A stretch of DNA of 64,000 nt from an uncultured Rikenellaceae bacterium (lineage in GTDB: Bacteria; Bacteroidota; Bacteroidia; Bacteroidales; Rikenellaceae): the NCBI GenBank assembly GCA_944326815.1, contig CALVFI010000001.1, forward strand, positions 62,001 to 126,000. Direction: 5' to 3'. Positions 1-8,832 of this stretch are shown piece after piece (position 1 is the stretch's first letter; the number at the start of each line of letters is the position of its first letter). Made by a program: the position numbers and the translations under genes. Below the pieces are notes generated by a model. It saw only the letters and a program-made list of their open reading frames with translations, did no database searches and had not been told where the DNA came from.

Positions 1-2
1 CA

Positions 3-158
3 GACGTACGGATGGGCGATCACCCCGTAGTCTGGGTCAACGAGTCAAAAAAAGCCAGAAATGTCTATTTCCTCTTCGGACATGCCGGTACTCTGTTCGA
101 CAGCCAGGATTTCCGCCGAATGTTCGCCAATGCCATTCTATGGGCCATTGGTCAATAG
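3..158 (+). CDS. ThuA-like domain protein, C-terminal fragment (cut by window edge)
   Basis: Only the last 51 codons are inside the window. They read ...GDHPVVWVNESKKARNVY..., then FGHAGTLFD and ...ANAILWAIGQ before a TAG stop. The same block closes the neighbouring full-length ThuA-like protein (DLPVVWTN, NMGHGG, LILNALRWV). ThuA-like proteins have a class I glutamine-amidotransferase-like fold and often sit in sugar-utilisation loci of Bacteroidota; their biochemical role is mostly unsettled. The next gene starts 100 bp downstream and has its own promoter-like motif, so the two may be paralogues transcribed separately. The start, signal peptide and most of the domain lie outside the window. 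Confidence 0.75.
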   Translation, partial: DVRMGDHPVVWVNESKKARNVYFLFGHAGTLFDSQDFRRMFANAILWAIGQ

Positions 159-214
159 TTTTTTTTCTATCGCAAAAACCTTCATTACCATTCCCTTTTA
201 TCCGCCTAAAACAG

Positions 215-222
215 TATCTTTG
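215..222 (+). promoter_or_regulatory. Putative Bacteroidota -7 promoter element (TATCTTTG)
   Basis: TATCTTTG is a perfect match to the Bacteroidota -7 consensus TAnnTTTG, 35 bp upstream of the ThuA-like ATG. No convincing -33 TTTG lies 19-21 bp upstream, so only the -7 element is called. Confidence 0.5.
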
Positions 223-257
223 AATAGATAGATATACCGTTTGAAATAACCTAAACT

Positions 258-1037
258 ATGAAACTTTATAAACTACTCTTACTGCTTCCGGCACTCTTTC
301 TACTGACCGGAGTTCAGGCTCAGTTTCCCCGCTTTCGGGCACTGGCCTTTTATAGCGAAAACGTAGAGGGCGACCACGTACTCTTCGCCCATGATGCCAA
401 AGCCTTCTTCGACGAGCTGAACAGCGGTGAAGGTCTCGAATTCGATTTTACGACCAACATGGATGACCTGAACGACGAAAAACTCAAGAACTATGATGTC
501 ATTCTCATGCTGAACGATCAACCCCACACGCAGGCACAACGCGAAGCATTCCAACGTTATATGGAAAACGGCGGGGGATGGGTAGGCTTCCATGTGGCTG
601 CCTATAACGACCGAAATACCAACTGGCCCTGGTTTCTCGAATTCCTGGGCGGAGGTGTTTTCTGGCGCAACAACTGGCCGGCAGCCCCGGCAAAACTGAT
701 TGTAGAGGGCCCTGCTCATCCGGTTACCCGCGGGCTACCGGAGACATTCGTCTCTCCGCATAACGAATGGTATCAGTGGAAGCCGTCACCACGGGAACGG
801 AAGAACATCCGGGTATTCGTATCGCTCTCTCCGGAAAATTATCCCCTCGGATACAAGGATATTCTGCCCGATGGCGATCTGCCGGTCGTATGGACAAATA
901 CCGACTATCGCATGATCTATCTGAACATGGGACATGGCGGACGCATTTTCAGCGATGCTACGCAAAACTATCTCATTCTGAATGCTCTGCGCTGGGTAGT
1001 CTCCACAGATAAAAAAGGAAATCCCTTTGAAAAATAA
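258..1037 (+). CDS. ThuA-like domain-containing secreted protein
   Basis: A 259-residue protein with an N-terminal signal peptide (MKLYKLLLLLPALFLL, likely cut after AQA/AQ near residue 22) and one ThuA-like (trehalose utilisation) domain filling the rest. Family features seen are the early strand RALAFYSENV, the YDVILMLND segment, GGGWVGFHVAA, the HPVTRGLP block and the closing NMGHGGRIFSD. It follows a truncated relative and is 16 bp from the start of a GH18 lipoprotein gene, so it is probably co-transcribed with it. The pairing suggests carbohydrate handling in the periplasm or at the surface. The reaction is unknown; family membership is firm. Confidence 0.85.
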   Translation: MKLYKLLLLLPALFLLTGVQAQFPRFRALAFYSENVEGDHVLFAHDAKAFFDELNSGEGLEFDFTTNMDDLNDEKLKNYDVILMLNDQPHTQAQREAFQRYMENGGGWVGFHVAAYNDRNTNWPWFLEFLGGGVFWRNNWPAAPAKLIVEGPAHPVTRGLPETFVSPHNEWYQWKPSPRERKNIRVFVSLSPENYPLGYKDILPDGDLPVVWTNTDYRMIYLNMGHGGRIFSDATQNYLILNALRWVVSTDKKGNPFEK

Positions 1038-1053
1038 CCTATACCTACATGCC

Positions 1054-2091
1054 ATGAAAATAACACGTTTCATCGTTGCCGCAGCAGTCTCGGCAACTCT
1101 TGCAGCAGCTTTTTCAGCTTGCGATTCCCGGTCGCAGAAATCATCGGCCGAAGGCAATGAGAAGGTCGTTGTCGCCTATGTCACCTCTTGGACCCAGATC
1201 ATGCCCGATCCCAATTTCGTCACCCATATCAACTATGCATTCGGGCATGTGAATGAAACCTTCAACGGGGTCAAGATTGATAATGAGGCTCGTCTAAAGC
1301 AAATCTCGGATCTCAAAAAAGAGTATCCCGACCTCAAGGTAATGCTTTCGATCGGCGGATGGGGTAGCGGTCGTTTCAGTGAAATGGTTGCCGACCCTGA
1401 ATTACGCGGCGCTTTTGCAAAAGACTGCAAACGAGTGGTGAAAGAGTACGGACTGGACGGTATCGACATCGACTGGGAATATCCTACCAACGGTTCCGCC
1501 GGTATCTCCTACTCTCCGGACGATACCGAAAATTATACCCTTATGATGCGCGACATCCACGAACAGATCGGTAAAGACAAGTTGCTTACACTGGCCTCTT
1601 CGGCTACCGGACAATACATCGACTTTCCGGCGATCATGCCCTACGTCGATTTCGTCAATATCATGACCTATGATATGGCCGGAGCACCCAAACATCATTC
1701 TGCCCTGTATCGTTCGGAAATGACAGGAGGGTTATCCTGCGAAGAAGCCGTAGAGAACCATGTCAAGGCAGGAGTTCCCATTTCCAAACTGGTATTAGGC
1801 ATTCCTTTCTACGGACATGGGTGTAAAGAGATCTCCAATTTCATCGATTACAACAAACTGATCCAACTGGAGAACTACACCATGGCTTGGGACTCGGTAG
1901 CCATGGCTCCCTATCTGATCAATCCCGAAGGAGAGGTCGTATGTAACTACGACGATCCGCGGTCCATTGCCCTGAAATGTACCTATGTGCATGAAAATGG
2001 AATGAAAGGCGGAATGTATTGGGAATATGCTGGGGACGATGAGCAGGGCACCCTGCGTCAAGCCGTATATAACGGAATCATGCAGAAATAG
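1054..2091 (+). CDS. Glycoside hydrolase family 18 (chitinase-like) lipoprotein
   Basis: A 345-residue GH18 enzyme. The family hallmark DGIDIDWE is at residues 135-142 with the catalytic acid Glu142, and the substrate-binding strand SIGGW is at 99-103; MTYDMAG, GIPFYGHG and GMKGGMYWEYAGDD follow in the expected order. The signal peptide ends in FSAC with Cys23, a lipobox, so the protein is probably membrane-anchored. I chose the ATG at 1054; a TTG nine codons upstream would overlap the ThuA gene and spoil the signal peptide. GH18 includes chitinases and endo-beta-N-acetylglucosaminidases. The compact single domain does not decide between them, and no SusCD pair adjoins it. A strong terminator follows. 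Confidence 0.88.
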   Translation: MKITRFIVAAAVSATLAAAFSACDSRSQKSSAEGNEKVVVAYVTSWTQIMPDPNFVTHINYAFGHVNETFNGVKIDNEARLKQISDLKKEYPDLKVMLSIGGWGSGRFSEMVADPELRGAFAKDCKRVVKEYGLDGIDIDWEYPTNGSAGISYSPDDTENYTLMMRDIHEQIGKDKLLTLASSATGQYIDFPAIMPYVDFVNIMTYDMAGAPKHHSALYRSEMTGGLSCEEAVENHVKAGVPISKLVLGIPFYGHGCKEISNFIDYNKLIQLENYTMAWDSVAMAPYLINPEGEVVCNYDDPRSIALKCTYVHENGMKGGMYWEYAGDDEQGTLRQAVYNGIMQK

Positions 2092-2110
2092 CCCAAGAAT
2101 TGTTTGTTTT

Positions 2111-2147
2111 AAAAAATATCCTCCGAAGTTTCGGAGGATATTTTTTT
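2111..2147. terminator. Bidirectional rho-independent terminator
   Basis: A 12-bp perfect stem (ATATCCTCCGAA at 2116-2127 with its complement at 2130-2141) is flanked by an A-run on the left and a T-run on the right. It follows the GH18 gene (+) and could also back up the mannan operon (-). Confidence 0.85.
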
Positions 2148-2164
2148 AAGTCCATATGGCATAA

Positions 2165-2192
2165 GAAAAAGCGGGAAGCTTAAGCCTCCCGC
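2165..2192 (-). terminator. Rho-independent terminator of the mannan operon
   Basis: On the minus strand GCGGGAGGCT pairs with AGCTTCCCGC (one G-T wobble) and is followed directly by TTTTTCTT. It lies 42 bp downstream of the epimerase stop codon and ends the four-gene minus-strand operon. Confidence 0.8.
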
Positions 2193-2233
2193 CCCCTCTT
2201 CACTAACCAATAATAAACCAACCTCACCTCAAT

Positions 2234-3424
2234 TTAATCAATTAGTGAAATAATTTCCATACACATGCGGCTGTTATGGTAAGGACATTTCCAGAAGCCG
2301 GCTTTATCTTCGCGTTTGTTTTTCGTACCGTCCGGCATCTCGCTCCAGAACCATTCACCACCCACACGATCCACAATGTGATTCTTAATATATTCCCAAG
2401 TCTTCAAAGCCTCGCCAAGAGCCTCTTTCTGACCATAGAACTTATACTGATAGAACAGACCGATGACTGTTTCTGCCTGCACCCACCAATGACGCTCGCA
2501 ATCGAGTCGCCCATCCGGATGATGTTCATAGATCAGGCTTCCATCAGGCTGATAACCCTCCAAGGCCGCCTTTACAATATGACGACAATGGGCCATCGTC
2601 TTTTCGATCAAGGCCGGATCGCCGACCTCGTGAGCAGCCTCCAGCAAGAGCCAGGTAGCTTCGATATCATGTCCGTAAGAGAAAGCACCCTTGCTTTTCT
2701 CATTCCACTTCTCGTCGAAAAACAGCCCCAGATGATGCGTCTCGGGAGACTCCATCCGATCCAGGAAGAGATTGACCAGATTCACAATGCGATCGCGTAA
2801 AAGATCGTCTTTCCATACACGATAGAGATTCGTATAAGGTTCGAGAATATGCAGATGCGTATTCATCGTCTTTTTCTCATTGGCATCCTTGGCACTCAAA
2901 CGCATATCACCGATCTCCTGCCAGTCGCGAGTCTGAGCCTCGAAATAGCCATTGTCCACGGGATCGAACGAATGCTCCTCAATCGAACGGAACAAACGCA
3001 CAGCATAATCCAACGCTTCCTGATCTCCCGTAGCCCGGGCATATTCGCTCAAACCATAGATGGCAAAACCGAGCGCATAGAACTGTTTCTTTGTATCCAG
3101 AGGCTTTCCGTCTGCATCAAGCGACCAATAAACGCCACCGTAGGTCTCATCATAAAAATGATCGATCACATAACGTTTGGCCCGGGTAGCCATATCGAGA
3201 TACTCTTTACGTCCAAGTACCCGATAAGCGGCTGCAAAGGTCCACAAGATACGTCCGTGCATGATTGCTCCTTTCGGTGCATCAGGCACCAACACACCCT
3301 CACCGGTAATCTGCCCGTAAAAACCGCCTCTTGCAGTATCGGGCATCCGCTCTATCCAAAACGGAAGGATATGATCGGTCAACTCGTCGGTGAGTTCTTT
3401 TTTCCACTCCTGCAACGTTTCCAT
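2234..3424 (-). CDS. Cellobiose 2-epimerase (AGE family)
   Basis: A 396-residue (alpha/alpha)6-barrel enzyme of the N-acylglucosamine 2-epimerase family. In the mannan pathway it isomerises beta-1,4-mannobiose to mannosyl-glucose, the substrate of the GH130 phosphorylase in the same operon. Family segments seen are NTHLHILEPYTNLYR, SYGHDIEATWLL, ERHWWVQAE and the closing KCPYHNSR, whose His is a catalytic residue in this family. It is the last gene of the operon. The ATG at 3424 leaves a 4-bp gap to the symporter gene; a longer reading from 3448 adds MLKKKHKD and overlaps that gene, which I consider less likely. There is no signal peptide, consistent with a cytoplasmic enzyme. Confidence 0.9.
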   Translation of the reverse strand: METLQEWKKELTDELTDHILPFWIERMPDTARGGFYGQITGEGVLVPDAPKGAIMHGRILWTFAAAYRVLGRKEYLDMATRAKRYVIDHFYDETYGGVYWSLDADGKPLDTKKQFYALGFAIYGLSEYARATGDQEALDYAVRLFRSIEEHSFDPVDNGYFEAQTRDWQEIGDMRLSAKDANEKKTMNTHLHILEPYTNLYRVWKDDLLRDRIVNLVNLFLDRMESPETHHLGLFFDEKWNEKSKGAFSYGHDIEATWLLLEAAHEVGDPALIEKTMAHCRHIVKAALEGYQPDGSLIYEHHPDGRLDCERHWWVQAETVIGLFYQYKFYGQKEALGEALKTWEYIKNHIVDRVGGEWFWSEMPDGTKNKREDKAGFWKCPYHNSRMCMEIISLID

Positions 3425-3428
3425 ATCT

Positions 3429-4811
3429 TTATGCTTTTTCTTCAACACGTCTTGCCTGGAGCTCTTCGGTAATCTTCTTCACCCGTCGCTCGCTCAGAGG
3501 ATAGAAACTGATGAATATCACAGAGAGAGCCGTTCCGATAGCCGGCAGATAACTCAACATCATACGAATACCGTGAATGGCCTCATCTCCCTGTACAGCA
3601 TTGGCCTCGAAGCCATAATAACCGAGCAACCAGCCTGTCACAGCACCTCCCAGCGTCCAGCCCAACTTTTGGGACATCGACGAAGAAGAGAAGATCAGAC
3701 CCGTAGCACGACGACCGGTTTTCCACTCCGAGTAATCCGCAATGTCGGCATACATCGACCACAGAAGCGGGAAAATACTACCGGCACAGATACTGATCAG
3801 AGCCTGGAATACGAAGATCCAAACTAACTGATCGGCCGAGAAACCATAGAAGATAATACTCAACACCGTAGCTACTGCCATCGAGATGACGTAAGTCGCT
3901 TTCTTTCCGATTTTATTTGCCACGGGAGCAGCCAATGCTACACCAAGCATATTGGCAGCCTGACCCACAATCAGATACAACGAAGACCAGGTCATCATCC
4001 AGCCTAACGGCGTAGTAGTCTCGGATTGTGTGACATAATATTTGAAATAGTAGATCGTTGCACCGTCTCGAATCGAGTTGAAGATCAACGCGGCTATACC
4101 TGCACCAAGCAAAATCCACCACGGATAATTCTTGCAAAGGTCCTTCAAATCCTCCCATACAGAACTTTTCTCCTTACTGATCTGTGTAATACGCTCTTTG
4201 GTCCCTTTGAAACAAAGGAAGAAGAGAATGGCGCAAAGCGTACCGATCACCGCGACCATGCAGACCCATCCACGGGCAGCCGAAGGCGTATCCCCGAGGT
4301 TGGTAAAGAAATTCACCAGTGGTTCAACCAACGCCAACGAGATAAAGCTTCCCAGATAAGCAAAGAACATACGATAGGAAGAAAGCGAAGTGCGCTCCTT
4401 CGGGTCTGCAGTCATCACACCAAGCAGCGAAGCATAAGGCACATTGACTGCCGAATAGACCATCATCATCAAGGTATAGGTGACATACGCATAAATCAAC
4501 TTCCCGGTCGGAGAAAGATCAAAAACAGCAAAAGTCAACACGCCGATTATAGCAAAAGGAACAGCACCCCATAACAAATAGGGACGGAACTTACCCCAAC
4601 GGCTATGAGTCCGATCGGAAATTACCCCGATCACAGGATCGATCACCGAGTCCCACGCACGGGTAATCAAAAACATCGTACCTGCTACAGCGGGAGCCAG
4701 CCCGAATACGTCCGTATAGAAGTACAGAAGATACATACCAAATATCTTCCAGAACATCGACGAGGACATATCGCCGAATCCATAAGCGACCTTTTCTCTA
4801 AAACGGATCAT
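3429..4811 (-). CDS. GPH-family (MelB-like) sugar:cation symporter, probably mannobiose importer
   Basis: A 460-residue inner-membrane protein with about 12 hydrophobic segments and the glycoside-pentoside-hexuronide symporter signature. The N-terminus [14 protein letters not shown], the DSVIDPVIG block and the loop [15 protein letters not shown] are diagnostic of the MelB/XylP-type family. Its start overlaps the phosphorylase stop by 4 bp (ATGA), showing translational coupling. In B. fragilis the equivalent gene sits between the GH130 phosphorylase and the epimerase, so import of beta-1,4-mannobiose across the inner membrane is the expected role. The substrate is inferred from context; the transporter class is clear. 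Confidence 0.9.
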   Translation of the reverse strand: MIRFREKVAYGFGDMSSSMFWKIFGMYLLYFYTDVFGLAPAVAGTMFLITRAWDSVIDPVIGVISDRTHSRWGKFRPYLLWGAVPFAIIGVLTFAVFDLSPTGKLIYAYVTYTLMMMVYSAVNVPYASLLGVMTADPKERTSLSSYRMFFAYLGSFISLALVEPLVNFFTNLGDTPSAARGWVCMVAVIGTLCAILFFLCFKGTKERITQISKEKSSVWEDLKDLCKNYPWWILLGAGIAALIFNSIRDGATIYYFKYYVTQSETTTPLGWMMTWSSLYLIVGQAANMLGVALAAPVANKIGKKATYVISMAVATVLSIIFYGFSADQLVWIFVFQALISICAGSIFPLLWSMYADIADYSEWKTGRRATGLIFSSSSMSQKLGWTLGGAVTGWLLGYYGFEANAVQGDEAIHGIRMMLSYLPAIGTALSVIFISFYPLSERRVKKITEELQARRVEEKA

Positions 4812-5974
4812 TTGTGCAGATTTTTATCGATCAATTTCTTCAATGTCTCAACAGAACCTCCGGTAGCCAATTTGTCCGCAGGAGTATTCATGCAGTAATC
4901 CACGAGACGGTCAATGGTCGAGGTTGCCACATGCATACGGGTATCGCTCGATGCATAGTAAATATACACCGTACCATCCGGATCGGCGATCCAGCCATTG
5001 GTAAAGAGTACATTGCTTACATCGCCAACACGTTCTTCATCCACCGGTGCCATAAAAAATCCTCCTGGTTCAGCCAGCGGAACCCACGGACGTTCCAGTT
5101 CAGTCATATACATATAGAGCACATAACGCAAACCCGCAGCGCAACCCCGGACACCATGAGCCAGATGCAGCCATCCTTTCGGCGTTTTGATAGGATGCGG
5201 GCCCTCGCCATTTTTCAACTCCTTGATGGTATGATAATAACGAAGATTGATAATCTTCTCCTCTTTCACCTCGGCATGGGTAATATCGTCGATCAATGCC
5301 CATCCGATACCGCCACCGTTACCGGCATCGATAAATCCGTCCTGCGGACGCGTATAAAAGGCATATTTGCCATCTACGAACTCAGGGTGCAAGACCACGT
5401 TACGCTGCTGGCTCTCCGATTTCAGATCGGGAAGACGCTCCCAGTTCACCAGGTCTTTCGTGCGAGCAATACCTGCCGAAGCTACAGCTGAAGAGAGGTC
5501 GCCTGCCGGAGCGTTCGGATCTTTGCGTTCCACGCAGAAAACACCATAAATCCATCCATCCTCATGCGCCGTCAAACGCATATCATACACGTTGGTTGCC
5601 GGTTCACCCCATTCGGGCATCGTAATAGGATAGTCCCAGAAGCGGAAATTATCGATTCCGTTCGGGCTCTCTGCCACAGCAAAGAACGACTTGCGGTCAT
5701 TACCTTCCGTGCGGACCACCAGTACATACTTATCGCCCCATTTAATAGCTCCTGAATTGAGTGTAGCATTCACACCGATACGTTCCATCAGATAGGGATT
5801 TGTCTCCGGATCGAGATCATAACGCCAAAACAGAGGAGTATGTTCCGCCGTCACGATAGGATACTTATATCGTCTGTAAATACCGTTGTCTGCCTCCACA
5901 GGGCTGTTCTTCCTCGTAATCAATGCCTCGTGAGCATCCGACAACTTTTTGAGTCTGTCTTGAAAATTAGTCAT
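4808..5974 (-). CDS. mgp: 4-O-beta-D-mannosyl-D-glucose phosphorylase (GH130)
   Basis: A 388-residue GH130 enzyme that phosphorolyses mannosyl-glucose to alpha-mannose 1-phosphate and glucose in the cytoplasm. The general acid expected at Asp131 in the characterised B. fragilis enzyme is present at the same number here, within VYDMRLT. Other family blocks are [37 protein letters not shown] and SNVLFTNGW. It overlaps the symporter by 4 bp and begins 4 bp after the mannanase stop, so the operon is tightly packed. A GH130 subgroup acting on mannobiose or mannosyl-GlcNAc is possible, but the adjoining epimerase argues for mannosyl-glucose. Confidence 0.92.
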   Translation of the reverse strand: MTNFQDRLKKLSDAHEALITRKNSPVEADNGIYRRYKYPIVTAEHTPLFWRYDLDPETNPYLMERIGVNATLNSGAIKWGDKYVLVVRTEGNDRKSFFAVAESPNGIDNFRFWDYPITMPEWGEPATNVYDMRLTAHEDGWIYGVFCVERKDPNAPAGDLSSAVASAGIARTKDLVNWERLPDLKSESQQRNVVLHPEFVDGKYAFYTRPQDGFIDAGNGGGIGWALIDDITHAEVKEEKIINLRYYHTIKELKNGEGPHPIKTPKGWLHLAHGVRGCAAGLRYVLYMYMTELERPWVPLAEPGGFFMAPVDEERVGDVSNVLFTNGWIADPDGTVYIYYASSDTRMHVATSTIDRLVDYCMNTPADKLATGGSVETLKKLIDKNLHK

Positions 5975-5978
5975 GAAT

Positions 5979-8342
5979 CTATTTTTTTAATTGAATCATA
6001 TCGTTTGCAAAAATGGTCTGCGGCATTTCATAAAATTTCACGAAATCTTCCGCTGAAACCTGCCCTGCATAAGGACCATAAAAATGATTTTCTTTCGTCT
6101 TGCTGTAAGCGTTTCTCCATACGAGTGCATACGCCACCGGATAATCTTTCACTGCAGGTACCAGAACCTCTGTCCACCAATTGGCCATAGGCACCGTCTC
6201 GGCACCGGTCTCCGTCACCGCGATGACCTTACCGCGAGCTGCAGCCCATCCACTCATATCGCTCAATGCCTGTCCCAGATTCTTCACGAATGTCTCGGCC
6301 TGTTCTGCGCCTCCGCCATGGTAATTATCCACGCCGAGGATATCGATCCACTCATCGCCCGGATAACGTTCCATATAGTTCATCAAGCCGCCACTGGGCG
6401 AATAGGCCGTCACCATCTCAGTAACACCCTTTTCGCGAAGACGCTCGATCGTCATACGCCACAAAGCCTTATATTCATCGGTCGAGCAGAGCCGCTCTCC
6501 CCACCAGAACCAACTCCCCGTATGTTCATGCCAGGGACGGAAGATAACGGGAATCTGTTTCCCGTCTTCCGAGGTCAAAGAGGTCATGAAAGCAGCCACA
6601 CGGTCGAGCCACCCCAGGAACTTTTCATGCTGGCTACCGCCCGGCAATACGGCACGCACCACCGTATCGCAAGTCACATCCCAGGAATCGCCTCCCGTCA
6701 CAGGATTATTCAGATGCCAACTCAACGTAACGATACCTCCCCGTTTGTTCTGGGCAATAATCTCATTGCGCATCCGATCAAAAGGAACACCGTCAAGATT
6801 CCGAGCCGAATCCAACTCGATATGACCCAAATCGCAACCCAGCACAGCCGGATAATCTCCACAAACATCCTTTACATCGCTGCGATCGGCATCTCCCGTC
6901 CACGTGAATCCATAAAACGGAAAATCCTGCTGTCCGAAAAGGAACTCCCCATTATTAGCTGCTTTGTTTAACAAACTAAGTAAGCCATATTTGGTTTGTT
7001 CTCCGGGTTTTGCCGCTTTGACCTTCAGAATCTCTGCAAGATTTTGGTTTGTGTTCTTAATCAATGCGAGCGTACTGCTATCGACCACAAATACCGAATT
7101 CAGACCTTGCTCTTCCTGCGCCGGGTCTCCGCAATAATCGTCGCCCACCTGCCAATTCGTATGGGTTCCGGCAGGAACAGCGTAACCACCCCAGCCCCAG
7201 AAATTACATCCGGCAAGCAAACCACCTTTCGCTGCACTCTCCTGCAACTGTTCAAAAATCGAAGTATAATAGGTATCACGTGCAGTAGTCGGACTACCGG
7301 GCGTAAAGACGAAACCGTCACGCGGATAACCAAACTCCTCGATCACCACCGGTTTGCCCAGTTCCTTTGCCAGAGCCACATGACGGTCAATGTAATCTTT
7401 GGCATTCGCCACCGCCACAGGAGCCTTTTCTACGACGCTATCTTTCGTAATCCAACGCCAGTTATAAGGCCAAATATGAATATTGGTATAATCCACCTCC
7501 GGGTAAGCATGGATACGTTTCCAAAGCTGAATATCTCCTTCGCAGCCCACTTCGCCCTCACTACCGGTCGACACCATATGGTTGGGATCAAGCGACTTGA
7601 TCAGACGTGCAGTCTCCCCGATCCACTCGGCAAACACCTCTTTATTGGCATCCGAGAAAGCACGGGGTTCATTGGCAATCTGCCACGAGAAAATAGCGGG
7701 ATCCTCCGAATAGGGTTTACCCGTATAACGATTCGTACGGCTGACAATATTCTTCACATGATTGAAGAACATGATCTTGCAACTGTCCTGGCTATCTACG
7801 GAGTGGTACTGAGTAACATATTCGATGAATGTATTCCATCCTTTTTCACCGGGAACGGGATAATCACCGCGACCACTCCACTCCAAGTATTGGGAATAAC
7901 CACCACTCCACTCCCAGGCATTGGTTAGGAAAAGCACCGCATACATATTGCGCTTGCCCAACTCAGCCATCAAATAATCGAGTCCATCAAGCATCCGATC
8001 ATCATATTCACCCGGAGCTGTCTGAAGAATGGGTACAACTTTCGAAGAGACGCCATAATTACCCTCCGACCCTACAAGAATGCGCAGGTTATTGATACCC
8101 AAACTCTGCATATAATCGAGCTCTTTCGCCAACCGCTCCCGATCGCCGCCTTCGGCAGTCGAAGCAAGTATAGAACCATACCAGAAATTGGTACCAACAA
8201 AATAGTACGGAGTATTTTCCCCAATGACAAACTGCCCATTTTCTACGCGGGCAAATTTCACGTCAGATTGTTTGGGTCCGCAGCCACAAACAAACGCCAA
8301 CAGCAATAACGTCAGCAGATTCAAGTTTAGGTAGCGTTTCAT
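5979..8342 (-). CDS. Two-domain GH5-GH26 beta-mannanase lipoprotein
   Basis: A 787-residue protein carrying two glycoside hydrolase domains. Residues ~28-440 are GH5 (subfamily 7-like), with acid/base Glu225 in QIANEPR and nucleophile Glu336 in VIEEFGYP. Residues ~452-787 are GH26, with acid/base Glu606 in [15 protein letters not shown] and nucleophile Glu711 in AVTETGAE. Both catalytic pairs are intact. A signal peptide with Cys21 (VCGC) suggests a lipoprotein, so mannan is probably cut at the outer membrane or in the periplasm. It is the first gene of the mannan operon. The B. fragilis counterpart, as I recall it, has a GH26 mannanase only, so the fused GH5 module is notable. I see no carbohydrate-binding module. 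Confidence 0.9.
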   Translation of the reverse strand: MKRYLNLNLLTLLLLAFVCGCGPKQSDVKFARVENGQFVIGENTPYYFVGTNFWYGSILASTAEGGDRERLAKELDYMQSLGINNLRILVGSEGNYGVSSKVVPILQTAPGEYDDRMLDGLDYLMAELGKRNMYAVLFLTNAWEWSGGYSQYLEWSGRGDYPVPGEKGWNTFIEYVTQYHSVDSQDSCKIMFFNHVKNIVSRTNRYTGKPYSEDPAIFSWQIANEPRAFSDANKEVFAEWIGETARLIKSLDPNHMVSTGSEGEVGCEGDIQLWKRIHAYPEVDYTNIHIWPYNWRWITKDSVVEKAPVAVANAKDYIDRHVALAKELGKPVVIEEFGYPRDGFVFTPGSPTTARDTYYTSIFEQLQESAAKGGLLAGCNFWGWGGYAVPAGTHTNWQVGDDYCGDPAQEEQGLNSVFVVDSSTLALIKNTNQNLAEILKVKAAKPGEQTKYGLLSLLNKAANNGEFLFGQQDFPFYGFTWTGDADRSDVKDVCGDYPAVLGCDLGHIELDSARNLDGVPFDRMRNEIIAQNKRGGIVTLSWHLNNPVTGGDSWDVTCDTVVRAVLPGGSQHEKFLGWLDRVAAFMTSLTSEDGKQIPVIFRPWHEHTGSWFWWGERLCSTDEYKALWRMTIERLREKGVTEMVTAYSPSGGLMNYMERYPGDEWIDILGVDNYHGGGAEQAETFVKNLGQALSDMSGWAAARGKVIAVTETGAETVPMANWWTEVLVPAVKDYPVAYALVWRNAYSKTKENHFYGPYAGQVSAEDFVKFYEMPQTIFANDMIQLKK

Positions 8343-8832
8343 AAAAAAGGTTAGTTTTAGTTATACAAAGATAAGAAGTACCCCTACAAAATAATAGTAT
8401 TATTTTAACATATAATGATACTTTTATTGACCACAAGATGCCTCAAAAAGCAGAAAACAGCCTGTTTCGTTTAGATAATTCTTATACTATTCCGTAGATC
8501 TTTGTTTGTCCATTTCATGTAACAGACAATAAGAATCACTTCGCAACTTTTTGAATGCCATTGTTTATCTGATTTCCTTGTGCTTTTGTCCACATAATCC
8601 CCTTCTCCAACACCTGATGCTTCCTAAATAACTTGTAAGTCGATTCTAACAGAATCTCTTAATTATGTGTTTTTTTATTTTTTAAAGAATTATTTATGGT
8701 TATTTTTATAATTTTTGACATATTTGCACTCACCTCACCCAAAGATATTCCTTCACCTGCTGACCTGTTTAATCTGGAGGAACTCACAGAGAAGGAAGTG
8801 TGTCCTTATTTAAAAAATTTAAAAACTCACGT
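8343..8832. other. Divergent intergenic region between mannan and glucuronate operons
   Basis: About 490 bp of AT-rich DNA with no convincing gene. On the minus side a perfect -7 box lies 24 bp from the mannanase ATG. On the plus side CATATTTG (one mismatch to TAnnTTTG) lies about 105 bp before the uxaC start and is only a weak candidate. A purine stretch (GGAGG) at 8777-8781 lies too far from the ATG to act as its ribosome binding site. No regulator gene or strong palindrome was seen. Confidence 0.6.
8366..8373 (-). promoter_or_regulatory. Putative -7 promoter element of the mannan operon
   Basis: On the minus strand TATCTTTG matches TAnnTTTG exactly, 24 bp upstream of the mannanase ATG. 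A TTTTG upstream is only 13 bp away, shorter than the usual 19-21 bp spacing, so the -33 element is uncertain. Confidence 0.5.

Noticed and set aside
1027..1053. TTG start for the GH18 gene
   Set aside because: It would overlap the ThuA gene and add nine polar residues before the signal peptide. The ATG at 1054 gives a clean lipoprotein signal.
8800..8832. GTG start for uxaC
   Set aside because: Alignment with E. coli UxaC places the N-terminus at the ATG at 8833.
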